NCBI GenBank assembly: GCA_037367355.1
Contig: JAVSCG010000028.1
Span: 1 to 20,000 of the forward strand
From: Neoscytalidium dimidiatum
Taxonomy: Eukaryota > Ascomycota > Dothideomycetes > Botryosphaeriales > Botryosphaeriaceae
Reading direction: 5' to 3'
DNA: 20,000 bases
The notes under the pieces are model-generated. The model was not told the DNA's origin. It searched no databases and saw only the letters and a program-made list of their open reading frames with translations. Within the stretch, counting starts at the first letter, position 1. Each line of letters starts with the position of its first letter. Positions 1 through 9,640 of this stretch are shown here, in pieces. A program made the position numbers and the translations under genes.

Positions 1-489
1 TTAGACGAAGGCGAGAAATTTTCTTAGTTACTTTCTTCTAAGAAGTAACTAAAGCGTTTTTAATAGCTATTCGTTTAAGCTTCTCGCTTATTCTTAGTTA
101 TTTTTAGTTCGCTTAGATATAGATATAGTAAAAACTCTACGTATACGGGCCGCGGAAAAGAAGCTAAGCGAAGAAGAGAAGAAAGCGCTTCTTCGCCTTA
201 AATTTAGATACGTAAACGCGCTCTAAATCTAGTATAACTTAATATAAAGATACGCGTAGATATCTTCTAGTTGTAAGTTAAGTTTAGTACGTTTTAGAGT
301 CGTTTTAAAGTCTTAGTAGGAATATAAAGATTAAGAGAGACGATTTAATCTAATAAGGTCTCTTTTCTACGTAATAGCGTAATAGCACGTATAGCTATAA
401 AGCTAAGATTCGAGAATCTAGCTAAGGAAATTAAGAGCTTTTAATAGATACCGGTCTTAGCGCTTTTTCTTAAGGTCGAATTCGGAGGT
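1..489 (-). repeat. Inverted 5' end of Tad1-like LINE (5'UTR copy), RIPed
   Basis: This stretch is the reverse complement of the 5' leader of LINE copy C (11807 to about 12295). Shared blocks include the segment around the ccgcgg at 150-156, the block at 205-240 around acgcgctc, and the end block ggaattcggaggt-like at 477-489. Differences are mostly C to T and G to A, so this copy is more strongly RIPed than its partner. The match stops at the same base at which LINE C begins (489 here, 11807 there), which supports a true element terminus. It has no coding potential. The 20 bases at 490-509 match neither partner well and form a junction, after which LINE A starts in the opposite orientation. 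It may be the inverted part of LINE A or a separate head-to-head copy. Confidence 0.75.
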
Positions 490-509
490 AGTTATTACCC
501 GTATTTCGT

Positions 510-3091
510 GCCTACTATAAGATAGCTAGAAGAGGAAAAGCTTTATACTAAAAGAAACTCTATTTCTATTTTCTTCTAACGTATAAATTAATAATAACTA
601 GATAAACTACTAGCTAAATCCTAGCTAGAAGTAGCTAATTCTAGATAAAATAGAGCTCGAACGAATATACTCGAACCTAATAAAAGGAACTATATCTAGG
701 CCTAATTTAATATCTTAATAGATTATAATTTAGGCCTATAAAGTATCTTCTAAAGTCTTTTATTTTATCTATTTAAATCTATTTAAATATAGCTACTATC
801 TAAAGTACTAGAGATAAGTAATAGAGGTAATTTTAAAGAAATCTAATAAGTCGGATTTCGTAAATTCTAAGACTTATAGGATTATCTCTTTATTAAATTA
901 TCTAGGAAAAGTACTCGAACGAGTAATAGCTAAACGCCTCGGCTTTCTAGTAAAAACTATAAATCTAATCTACTCTACTTAAATAGAAAGAAGACTTAAA
1001 AAATCTACTATAAATATCTACTTTATTCTTATAAATCTAGTAGAGGAAAATCGAAAGATAAAGCTAAAAATATCTACGCTATTTCTAGACGTACCTAGCG
1101 TATACGATTATATCGCGTAAGAATAACTTCTAGAAATTCTAAAAAAGTTAAAGCTTCTAACTAACCTACTCACGTAGATTAGAATTTTCTTAAATTTCTA
1201 ATAATTACGCCTTAGTTTTAATAGAAATATAGAAGAATTTAGTAACGTAAAAACGAGTATATTATAAGAAAGTCTTATTTTACTAATACTATTTCTAATA
1301 TATATCTAAGACCTATTCTAGACGAACTCCGCTATCTATTTATTCTACGTTAACGATATCTCTTTAATAGTAAGCTTAAATAGCTAGAAAAAGAATATTA
1401 AGATACTAGAAAGAGAAGCAAAAAGACTCTATAAACTAAACGCGGAAAATACTATATAATTTAACCTTAAAAAAACCGAATTAATATATTTTTCTAAAGA
1501 AAAAGTAGTAAGAGATTCTACTCTAAAACTATCTACGAGTTTAGTTATAGAGTCTAAGAATCTAGTCTAATATCTAGAAGTTTTCTTAGATCTTCTTCTT
1601 AACTTTAAGAAATACGTTAATATTAGAATAAGCTAAGCCTATTTAAGCCTATTAAGGATAAATCGACTAGCTAATATTAAAAATAGACTAAAACCTAACG
1701 CAGTATAGTAGTTATACTTAGTCTATATTATCTTTATTTCCGACTATAGCTTCGTTTTATACTAGAATAACTAAGCGAATTTTAAATAAAAAGCTATAAT
1801 ACTCTAGAATCTAGCTCTATAGAAAATACTAGGCATTTTTAAAACTACTTTAATTACTTTCCTCGAAATAGAAGCCGCGATTCTATCTTTAAAAATCCGC
1901 TTAGAAAATAACCTTCGATTCTACGCTCTATAAAGTCTTAAATTAGACTAAAAATATCTAATTCGAAGCCTTCTAGAAAGAGAAAACGAATATAAAAGTA
2001 AACTTGTTAAGAAAATTAGAGACTTTCTAAAAGATAAGCCGTTTAATCTTAAAATAGTTAATTCTTTTTACTTTCTATCTTAGAAGATATCTACTCTCTA
2101 CTTAATTAAAGTTTTTAAACTCTTAAAAGAAGAATAAGCTAAGAAATATCTAAATAAACTTAAAAATCCCCTAGATAATCTAATTTCTTATCTATATAGA
2201 CGCTAGTTTAATTCCGAATAAAACTAGAATAGAATTAGTAGTTTTTATAGATAGAAATAATCTTATTCTTAAGAACGAAACTACTATTATAGTAGGAAAT
2301 ATCGGGAATAATAACCTAGTCTATAACGGCGAACTAGAGACTCTTACGAGAGCCCTTAAACTTATAGTTAGAAACGATTATATCGATAAAGATATTAGAG
2401 TCTATACGGATAACTAGACCACGCTCTACCGTCTAAAAATACTATCTAGAAACCTAGAATAATAAGCGTAAATACGAGCTTTAAACGTAGCTAAAACGCT
2501 TATTTTTAACGGAAATTTAGTTTAATTAGAATAGGTCCCTAGCTATTTTAATATACGCGGTAACGAAGAAGTAGATTTCCTAGCTAAATACGCCTATAAA
2601 ATAAATCTAAATAACGAATCTCCTAGCTACGTATTCTTTAGAATACTAACGTAAGTAGACTTTATTAATTCGTAGTAAAAAATAGCGAATAAGTAAGTAA
2701 AAATAGCCTTTAAAGAGTCTTATCTACGGCGGTTTAACTAGAAAATAAAACGTAAGCTAGTAGACCTCTCTATAGAGAGGAAAACTAGCTCTATATTTTA
2801 CTAGCTTAAAATAGAATATAGCTACTTTAAATTTTATTTAAACCGCTTTAGATTAAGCCCCTTTAATTATTACCCGTATAATAATACGGCTAAATAAACC
2901 CCTTAATATCTAATTCTAGATTATAAAGAGTATTAACTTAAAAGAGAAGATATATATATTAGTCTAGAAATAAAAAACCTCTTTCTAGACCTCGTTTTTA
3001 ATATTAAAGATAGACGGAAGGCCCTTCTAAGCTTTTTATCGATAACTAAAATAGCTATCTAAAAGTAGCTATTAGAACTTACTTTAACGGA
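510..3091 (+). mobile_element. LINE copy A (Tad1-like), 5'-truncated, heavily RIPed
   Basis: Colinear with LINE C from about 15075 onward and with the reverse complement of LINE B. It starts in the linker between endonuclease and RT and runs through RT, RNase H and the ORF2 C-terminus. It is cut at 3091 by the Gypsy-1 LTR, a few codons before the ORF2 stop known from LINE B, so its 3'UTR is missing here. CA and TG are nearly absent and many CG and CC sites are also changed compared with LINE C, which indicates repeated rounds of RIP or greater age. It is certainly inactive. Confidence 0.88.
510..3091 (+). pseudogene. LINE ORF2 fragment: RT and RNase H, dead
   Basis: When stops are read through, the Tad1-like ORF2 can be followed. 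The RT domain covers about 655-1450. The catalytic box at 1346-1357 reads Y-V-N-D instead of Y-I-D-D, so the first catalytic Asp is lost, as expected from a RIP G to A change. RNase H begins at 2190-2207 with IYIDAS, keeping the first catalytic Asp. The NGELE motif follows near 2327. A C-terminal Cys/His segment near 2865-2945 has mostly Tyr where LINE B keeps Cys. There are many TAA and TAG stops. Measured against LINE B (frame-intact over this interval) there is one extra base just before RNase H, around 2180-2192, which shifts the frame. The gene family is clear from its match to copies B and C. Confidence 0.82.
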
Positions 3092-3475
3092 TATTACGGT
3101 ATAGTCGCCTAGAAAGGCGGATAATAAAATTCTACGACTACTTACCGCCTACGTAACTACTTAGGGCCTAACTTAGTAGAATACCTACCGATACTAATAT
3201 ACTAGACTACCGTATACTCGCTTAGTAAAGCTCGGACTACTAATTAATACTAATTAGTAGGTTAATATTATAGATTACTACTAATTATATCGATTACTCT
3301 ATATATATAAGCTATACTTATTTATCGTAGTTAAGACCCTCGTAGTTAACGTGTTAATTAATTCCTATCCTACTATTATATAAACCTCCCCTACCTACTA
3401 CTATATCGGCCTCTAGAAAGCCTAAGCTATCTAATAACGCGCTTTAACTCCCCTAGAAAGAGTTCTAGCGTAATA
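3092..3475 (+). repeat. 5' LTR of Gypsy-1 copy 1 (RIPed)
   Basis: 384 bp, matching the LTR at 17106-17490. The terminal tgttac...gtaaca of the clean LTR has become tattac...gtaata, which is the change expected from RIP at TG and CA. An AT run (tatatatataa, 3300-3310) lies where the clean LTR has its TATA-like site. No second LTR of this copy lies in the window. Confidence 0.85.
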
Positions 3476-3531
3476 CTTTAACTACCTTCTTATAGGTACT
3501 AGAGGTAACCCTACTCCGAAAACTACTAACT

Positions 3532-4740
3532 ATAATATCCTAGACTAAAATTAGGAATAATCTTCTAACGAAGGAGGATTAACTTTAGTTAATCCGTCCC
3601 TTAATCTCTAGAAACCTAGCCCTTAATATAAGACTACTTATTTCGAAAGTCTATTCCTCGGGTATAGTCTCTTTAAGCCGAGTAATTAACGGATCTAGAG
3701 TACTAGAGGACGCTAGTAATAACTACGGCTAAGTCCTTCTAGAGTACTTTATTTAAGGATAAGCCTTTACTATTAACCGTACTATACGACCTTCTACTCT
3801 AGCTATCTCCGCGATATTAGAATCGACCCTCTATAATACTAAACTAAAGATTAAGACCCCTAATACCTACGATAGAAATCGGCGTAAGCTTAATAACTTC
3901 CTAGCCTAACTAGAGAATTATTTCGAATTCTATAAAGTATTATTTAAAGATAACGAGGAAAGGGTCCGCTTTATAGAAACCTATCTTCGAGGTAACGTAG
4001 TACGATAGTTCGAACCCTATCGAAAGGATTTCCGCTCGGCTATCCTACGTACGGAAACTAGTAGCCTATTCGCTAACTATAATCGCTTCGCCGACGTAAT
4101 TAGATAAGCCTTTAGTAGTAAGAACGAGGAGTAGGAGGCTACCCTTCGAATTTAGAACCTCCGATAAACCCGATTAGTCTTAGAATATATTACGGAATTT
4201 CGTATACTCGCCTCCTACCTTAATTAGAACGACTAATCCCTTAAATATATCTTCTATAAGGGGCTAAAGTATAATATAAAGGCCGAATTCGCCCGTATTA
4301 GACTATCTAAGAACTTTAGCGAGACTATTAATACGGCTATCCGAGTCGACTAATAACTATTTAATTTTAGATAAGAAATAGGCTAAACCCGATACTCGGC
4401 TAATACCTCGTAACCCCGAAATAACCTATCTCTAGGGGACTTTATAGACTTAGATACTAACTAACGACGAAACCCTTAGTTAGTACCAAAGGAAGAATAG
4501 CGACGACGCGAAAAGAGTCTTTACTTCTACTATAGAAAGTACGAATATATTAGTAGAAACTACTTAGATAAACGAACTAGTAACTAGTAGACTAACGATA
4601 AGAAAACTACCTCGGCTATTAAAGAACGGCCTAAGACCCCCGCCTATAATATCCTCTACTAGTCTACTTATAGTATCGAGGTCTATCCTACTTACTAGGA
4701 AGCTAAGAATATTAGTAGATACTATCTAAAAAACTAGAAA
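3532..4740 (+). pseudogene. Gypsy-1 copy 1 gag, RIP-inactivated
   Basis: Corresponds to the gag that starts at 17546 in the clean copy. The start ATG is now ATA (3532-3534). The frame is unbroken by indels from there through the capsid-like region to the zinc knuckle (4522-4563); the TAC/CCT/AAT/ACC stretch near 3853-3870 is in the start frame, whereas the clean copy has a deletion there. In the CCHC knuckle every Cys codon (TGC/TGT) and His codon has turned into Tyr, so no zinc ligand remains. Many CAA/CAG/TGG codons have become stops. The 3' limit is approximate. Confidence 0.82.
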
Positions 4741-4849
4741 CGCCTACTAAACTAGGGCTATAGTAGGCGAGCTCTATACTCTACGGAACTATAGTAGTAT
4801 TAACCGGAAAAACTATAGGATACCTACTAGAAAGCGAGGGGGACTTCGT

Positions 4850-5869
4850 AGAATACGGGAACTACTAGATTATTATAATAAGAATTAATAGACGCCGAGC
4901 GCTTACCTTTATCAACTCCGTATTATAAGGAAACTACGTCTTAAACCGATTCGTAGAAAAAGCCAACCTAAAACCTAGAGAAAAAGACTAACTATATTAG
5001 CTAAGAACCGTTAATAGATCTCCTAGCTTCTTTAGAGATAGAAAGGTAATTATTAAAACCCCGAAACTAACCCTTAAATATAAAAACTATAGAGAACGTA
5101 TTTATCTAGACGTTACTAAGATTCCTAAGTATAATATTATTCTAGATATCCCTTAGTAAAAGAAATAGAAAATATAATACGATTAGAATAATAGAGGAAT
5201 TACCCTTAAGTCTAGAGAACGAAATTAAGAACTAGAATAGAAACTACGTACTATAGCTAAACTAATTACCTACGTAAGCCTAATTTCGAAAGCCGCGCTA
5301 GAAAGAACTCGAAAGAAGGGGTAAGTAATTAGAATAATATAGTATCGCCCTACTACTATAAATAAGGAAAGAACCTAATAGATTAGTACTACTAGACGAG
5401 AAAAACCAAACTACTCGATATTTATAGAAGGAGATAACCCTACTAGGATATACAAATAATACCTTAACGGCGTTTCTAAGGAATACTACCGGTTTAAGGA
5501 AATTTTTAGAGAAAAAATTAAAGACGCCCTACTAGAATATAAACTATAGGACTATAAGATTAACTTAAAACTAGGTATCGAACCCTAATTTAGACCCTTA
5601 TATCTAATATCGGAAAAGAAGTTATAAGTAATAAGGGAACACTTAGACTTATTACTAAAGAAGAAATATATTCGACCCTCTTAGTCCTTAGTAGGATTTC
5701 CCGTCCTCTTCGTACTAAAGCCCGAAGGTAAGTTACGCCTCTATATAGATTATAGATTCCTAAACGATATTACTATTAAAGACCGCTACCCTCTACTCCG
5801 TATCGACGAACTAAGGAATCGTCTCTCCGAAGCGCGGTTCTTTACTAAGCTAGATCTACGGGATAGGTA
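4850..5869 (+). pseudogene. Gypsy-1 copy 1 protease and start of RT, RIP-inactivated
   Basis: The pol frame runs from the protease active-site region (4911 on; I-N-S in place of the ancestral I-D-S/A type motif) through a DVILG-like segment near 5130, then the pre-RT segment (VSKEYYRFKEIF near 5465-5510), then RT with LRLYIDYR near 5735-5756 and FFTKLDLRD near 5838-5862. Protease and RT share one frame, which is offset by -1 from the gag start frame. The YxDD box is not reached because LINE B begins at 5870. There are several RIP stops. Confidence 0.8.
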
Positions 5870-5886
5870 TTTATTTATTTATTTAT
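5870..5886 (-). repeat. LINE 3' tail, (TAAA)n-type short repeat
   Basis: Plus strand reads tttatttatttatttatt; on the LINE sense strand this is a run of TAAA-like units. It sits exactly at the end of the match to Gypsy-1, as expected for the 3' terminus of a LINE made by target-primed reverse transcription with a short tandem-repeat tail instead of plain poly(A). Confidence 0.7.
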
Positions 5887-6142
5887 TCGTTTAACGTCCT
5901 TATATAAGCTAAGCTTATAAAAGACGGCTAGTCTACTAACGTATCTAGTCCGGTATTTCGACCGGGGTTTTTATTCGGGTTTTCTTCGGGAAGGAGTCTA
6001 GAAATAGAGGGGCTTGCCTGCTTTTTGAAAGAAATAGGAAAGTAAGTAGGGAGATAAGAAGAGGTAGGAGATAAAAGAAAAATAAGAGAGAATAACTTCT
6101 TTTTAAAGGAGAGACTAAAGTTAGTTTTTTAAAAGTACGTAT
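5887..6142 (-). other. LINE B 3'UTR with pyrimidine-rich tract
   Basis: Lies between the ORF2 stop (6143) and the repeat tail. On the sense (minus) strand it contains a long pyrimidine-rich run; on the plus strand the purine run is at 6027-6094. No reading frame is seen. This is the only LINE 3'UTR in the window: copies A and C are both cut before it. Confidence 0.6.
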
Positions 6143-7844
6143 TTAGACTTCCGTCGAAGTAAGTTCTAATAGCTACTTTTAGGTAGCTATTTTAGTTGTC
6201 GATAAAAAGCTTAGAAGAGCCTTCCGTCCTTCTTCGGTATTAAAAACGAGGTCTAGGGAGGGGTTTTTCGTTTCTAGACTAGTATATATATTTTCTCTTT
6301 CGAGTCGATACTTTTTATAGTCTAGAATTAGGTGCCGGGGGGTTTATTTAGCCGTATTATTACACGGGCAGCTATTAGAGGGATTTAGTCCGAAGCGGTT
6401 TAGATAGGACTTAAAGTATCCGTGTCCTATTTTAAGCTAGTAAAACGCGGAGCTAGTTTCTCTCTCCGTAGAGAGGTCTATTAACTTTCGTTTTATTTTC
6501 TAGTTAAACCGCCTTAGATAAGACTCTTTAGAGGCTATTTCCGCTTGCTTATTCGCTATTTTTTACTACAAATTAATAAAATCTACTTGCGTTAGTATTT
6601 AAAAGAATATATAGCTAGTTAATTCGTTATTCGGGTTTATTTTACAGGCGTATTTAGCTAGGGAATCTGCTTCTTTGTTGCCGCGTATATTAAAATAGCC
6701 GGGGACCTATTCTAATTAAACTGAATTTCCTTTTAGGATAAGCGTTTTAGCTGCGTTTAAAGCTCGTATTTACGCTAGTTATCCTGGATTTCCGGATAGT
6801 GTTTTTAGACGGTAGAGCGCGGCCTAGTTATCTACGTAGACTCTAATATCTTTATTAGTATATCCGTTTTTAACTACGAGTTCGAGGGCTCTCGTAAGGG
6901 CCTCTAGTTCGCCGTTATAAACTAGGTTATTATTCCTAATATTTCCTACTAAAATAGTAGTTTCGTCTTTAAGTATAGGGTCGTTTCTATCTATAAAAAT
7001 AGCTAGTCCTATTCCGGTTTTATTTAGAATCGAACTCGCGTTTGTATAGATAGATATTAGGTTATCCGGGGGGTTTTCGAGTTCGTTTAGGTGTTTCTTA
7101 GCTTGTTCTTCTTTCGAGAGTTTAGAGACTTTAACCGAGTAGGGGGTAGATAGCCCCCAAGGTAGAAAGTAGAAAGGATTAATCGTTTCGAGGTTATACG
7201 GCTTATCTTTTAGAAAGTCTCTAATTTTTCGAACGAGCTTACTTTCGTATTCGTTCTCTCTTTCTAGAAGGCTTCGAATTGGGTGTTTTCGGTCTAATTT
7301 AAGACTTCGTAGGGCGTAGGATCGGAGGTTGTTTTCTAAGCAAATTTCCGAGGGTGGGATCGCGGCTTCTATTTTAAGGGGAGTAATTAGAGCGGTTTTA
7401 AAAACGCCTAGTATTTTCCGTAGAGCTAGATTCTAGAGTATCGTAGCTTTTCGTTTAAAATTCGCTTGGTTATTCCAGTATAAAACGGAGCCGTAGTCGG
7501 AGACGGAGGTAACGTAGGCTAAGTATAACTGCCGTACCGCGTTAGGTTTTAGTCCGTTTTCGCTGTTAGCTAGTCTGTTTATCCTCGAGAGGCTCGAACG
7601 AGCTTGGCTTATTCTAATATCGACGTGTTCCTTAAAATTAAGGAGTGGGTCTAAGAAAACTCCTAGATATCGGACTAGATTCTTAGGCTTTATAACTAAA
7701 CCCGTAGGTAGTTTTAGAGTAGAATCTCTTGCCGTTTTTTCTTTAGAAAAATACATTAATTCGGTTTTTTTAAGGTCAAATTGTATAGCATTTTCCGCGC
7801 CTAGTTTATAGAGTCTTTCCGCTTCTCTTTCTAATATCTTTATA
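6143..7844 (-). pseudogene. LINE B ORF2 3' half: RT C-terminal part, RNase H, Cys/His tail
   Basis: An uninterrupted 107-residue frame covers 7756-7433. It is internal to ORF2 (RT palm/thumb region, beginning MYFSKEKTARDSTLKL), so its Met is not a start. RNase H follows from about 7051. Its first catalytic Asp is Asn (IYTNASS, codon at 7042-7040), while GELEA and YVDN are kept, as is a late GNKEADSLAK motif near 6670-6690 with Tyr replacing the usual His shortly before it. The C-terminus has a CPC-type Cys pair near 6370. ORF2 ends at a TAA at 6145-6143 after ...LTSTEV. The frame is the same from 7756 to RNase H, so this copy has no net indel over that interval and serves as a reference for A and C. 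Stops from RIP occur in RNase H and later. Confidence 0.83.
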
Positions 7845-9640
7845 GTCTATACTAGTAAATACTATCGTAATACTAGTAATATTAAATATAGATAAGTTAC
7901 TATTATTAACTCGGCGACTAAGTACGGCTAGAATATTCTTAGTCGATTAAGTTCTAGAAGAAGTAGCTAGTTTCTCGCTAAAGAAGCGCGGTTTAAGCTC
8001 TAATACTTCTATTAGCGTAGCGGTACTAGAAGTCTCTTTAAACTTTCTTATTTATAACTTTTATTATAGCGTAAATAATATAGCTTTAAGATATACTCTC
8101 TTAATATTATCTTTAAAGCTATTAACGTAATCTAGACGTCTTAAGAGAAGGTTTATAGAATTTATCTTATCTAGCTTATATTTAATTTAGAAATCGAACT
8201 TAATAAGCTCTTTAGCGTAGTATATCTAGTACGAGAATAGCGCTTTAGTAGTTATAAAGTAGTAGAGATTATTATAATCTAATAAGACGCGGATTATCTA
8301 CGTTATATAGATAAGATAGTAGCGCTACTTCTTAAAATACTATATTATTGCTAGTAGTTTCTTATTATATATATTATAGTTAAGCTCTACTTTAGCGAAC
8401 TTCTAACTATAGTACGTAATTAAAAGCTAATAGGTCTATCTATTCTACGCCTAGTATAGCTATAAAAGAATACTAGCGTACGCTATATTTAATACGTCTA
8501 TAATAAGTATTAGTAGTAGTAAAGAGTTATAGTAGCGAAGAAGAAATAGTTATAAAAACGCGTTATATAGACGATAAAACGTCTATTATATCTTCTTTAA
8601 CTACTACTATAGGCAATACTACTACGTAAATTTCTTCTAAGGTTTCTTCTATAAAGAGCTTAAAGATTACGCTATAGCTTCTTTTAGTAGATAATATAGA
8701 GGCCGCGTAATCTCTAAATAGCCCTAAATAAATCTTCTATAGAAGTTAGCGAAGCTAAAAAATACTTAGATATTATAAAAGTAAGTTAGCTTAAGCTATT
8801 TTTAAACTATTTAAATCTACTTAGAGTCTATAACTACTTTCTAAAAGATAATAAGAAATCCTAGAAATTCTACTTATATTATATAAAAGATATACTTAGA
8901 GAGCTTATAATAGAGCTTCTATTTATAAAGCTTAGTAAGAATCTACTTTATATCCGCGATATACTAGCGTTTATTAAGAGAGTAGATTAGAATATTATCT
9001 AAGTAAATAATATAGATTCTATCTACTAACGGCTCTAGTACCGCGTAAATATAGCGCTAGAAGATTACTAGCGCGTTTATAAGTCTAAATAATATAACGT
9101 TATATTTATATAAACTAAAATATATTTTAAAGACCGTCTTTTACTTATTACCTTCTTAAATATAAATACGATAGTACGCGTCGTATAAGTCTAGCTTAGT
9201 AAATACTTTCGCTCTATTTAACTAGTTTAGAAGCGTATTAACGAGTAGTAGTAGATATTAGTTCTTAATCGTAATATAGTTTAAACCGCGGAAGTTAATA
9301 TAAAGACGTATAATATCGTCCGCCTTAAATATAAAGAGTATAGATATACTCGTAGGCAACTTACTTAGTTAGATTTATTCTTTTATAAAGACTTCGTTAA
9401 TATATTCGTAGAGAATCTATAACTTCTTCTAAGAAAGATTATAGATTAGAAGTTAAAGCGGCGTTTTATTAGCTTTTAATTTAATAGTATAGTTATATTA
9501 GAAGTATAATACTAGTATTAGATTCTACTTATTTAAAAAGACGTCTTCGTCCTTCTAATAGAGAGTTAAAAGCTTATTCTTTTCGGCGAGGCTCGCTACT
9601 AGCTATAGAATTATATTTAATAGCTAGTCTACTTTAGAAT
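7845..9640 (-). pseudogene. Gypsy-B pol: RT and RNase H, extremely RIPed
   Basis: A second Ty3/gypsy family, distinct from Gypsy-1. Reading the minus strand through stops gives the gypsy order. A pre-RT segment around 9340-9450 resembles PLYNLS..E. RT begins near 9324-9287 with IRLYINFRGLN, followed by FTKLDLYDAYYRI, and at 9005-8994 the catalytic box is Y-L-D-N (normally YLDD; second Asp lost), followed by ILIYS. VEFLGF and FANFYRRFI follow near 8870-8750. RNase H contains YYSRKFAKVELNYNIYNKKLLAI (8414-8347) and the ALSRR-like end near 8150. The element stops at 7845 before any recognisable integrase. No open frame of useful length survives. The family assignment is firm; the exact limits are not. 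Confidence 0.78.

Larger units (their letters stand above)
3092..5869 (+). mobile_element. Ty3/gypsy LTR retrotransposon 'Gypsy-1' copy 1, heavily RIPed, 3'-truncated
   Basis: Aligns end to end with the clean copy at 17106-19861; nearly all substitutions are CA to TA or TG to TA. It includes the 5' LTR, gag with zinc knuckle, protease and the first part of RT. It is cut at 5869, where the TTTA-rich tail of LINE B begins, so the rest of RT, RNase H, integrase and the 3' LTR are absent. It was inserted in the last ORF2 codons of LINE A. Unlike the clean copy, it keeps long uninterrupted reading frames once RIP stops are ignored, so it is the better guide to the ancestral frame. Confidence 0.9.
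5870..7844 (-). mobile_element. LINE copy B (Tad1-like), 5'-truncated, lightly RIPed, with 3' end
   Basis: Reverse complement of LINE C from about 15960 onward, plus the 3' part that LINE C lacks in this window. Reading on the minus strand it contains the end of RT, RNase H, the ORF2 C-terminus with stop, a 3'UTR and a TTTA-repeat tail. The match with LINE C ends at 7844, the 5' truncation typical of LINE insertions. It keeps more CA/TG than its neighbours, so it is less RIPed than copies A and C. The tail abuts Gypsy-1 copy 1 and the truncated end abuts Gypsy-B; the two flanks do not belong together. Confidence 0.88.

Noticed and set aside
5870..5886. Microsatellite (TTTA)n as an independent repeat
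   Set aside because: Its place exactly at the 3' end of LINE B is better explained as the element's tail.
6170..6195. Small hairpin (atagctac / gtagctat) near the end of LINE ORF2
   Set aside because: It lies in coding sequence, and the matching arms depend on RIP changes (gtggct to gtagct). RIP makes AT-rich palindromes by chance.
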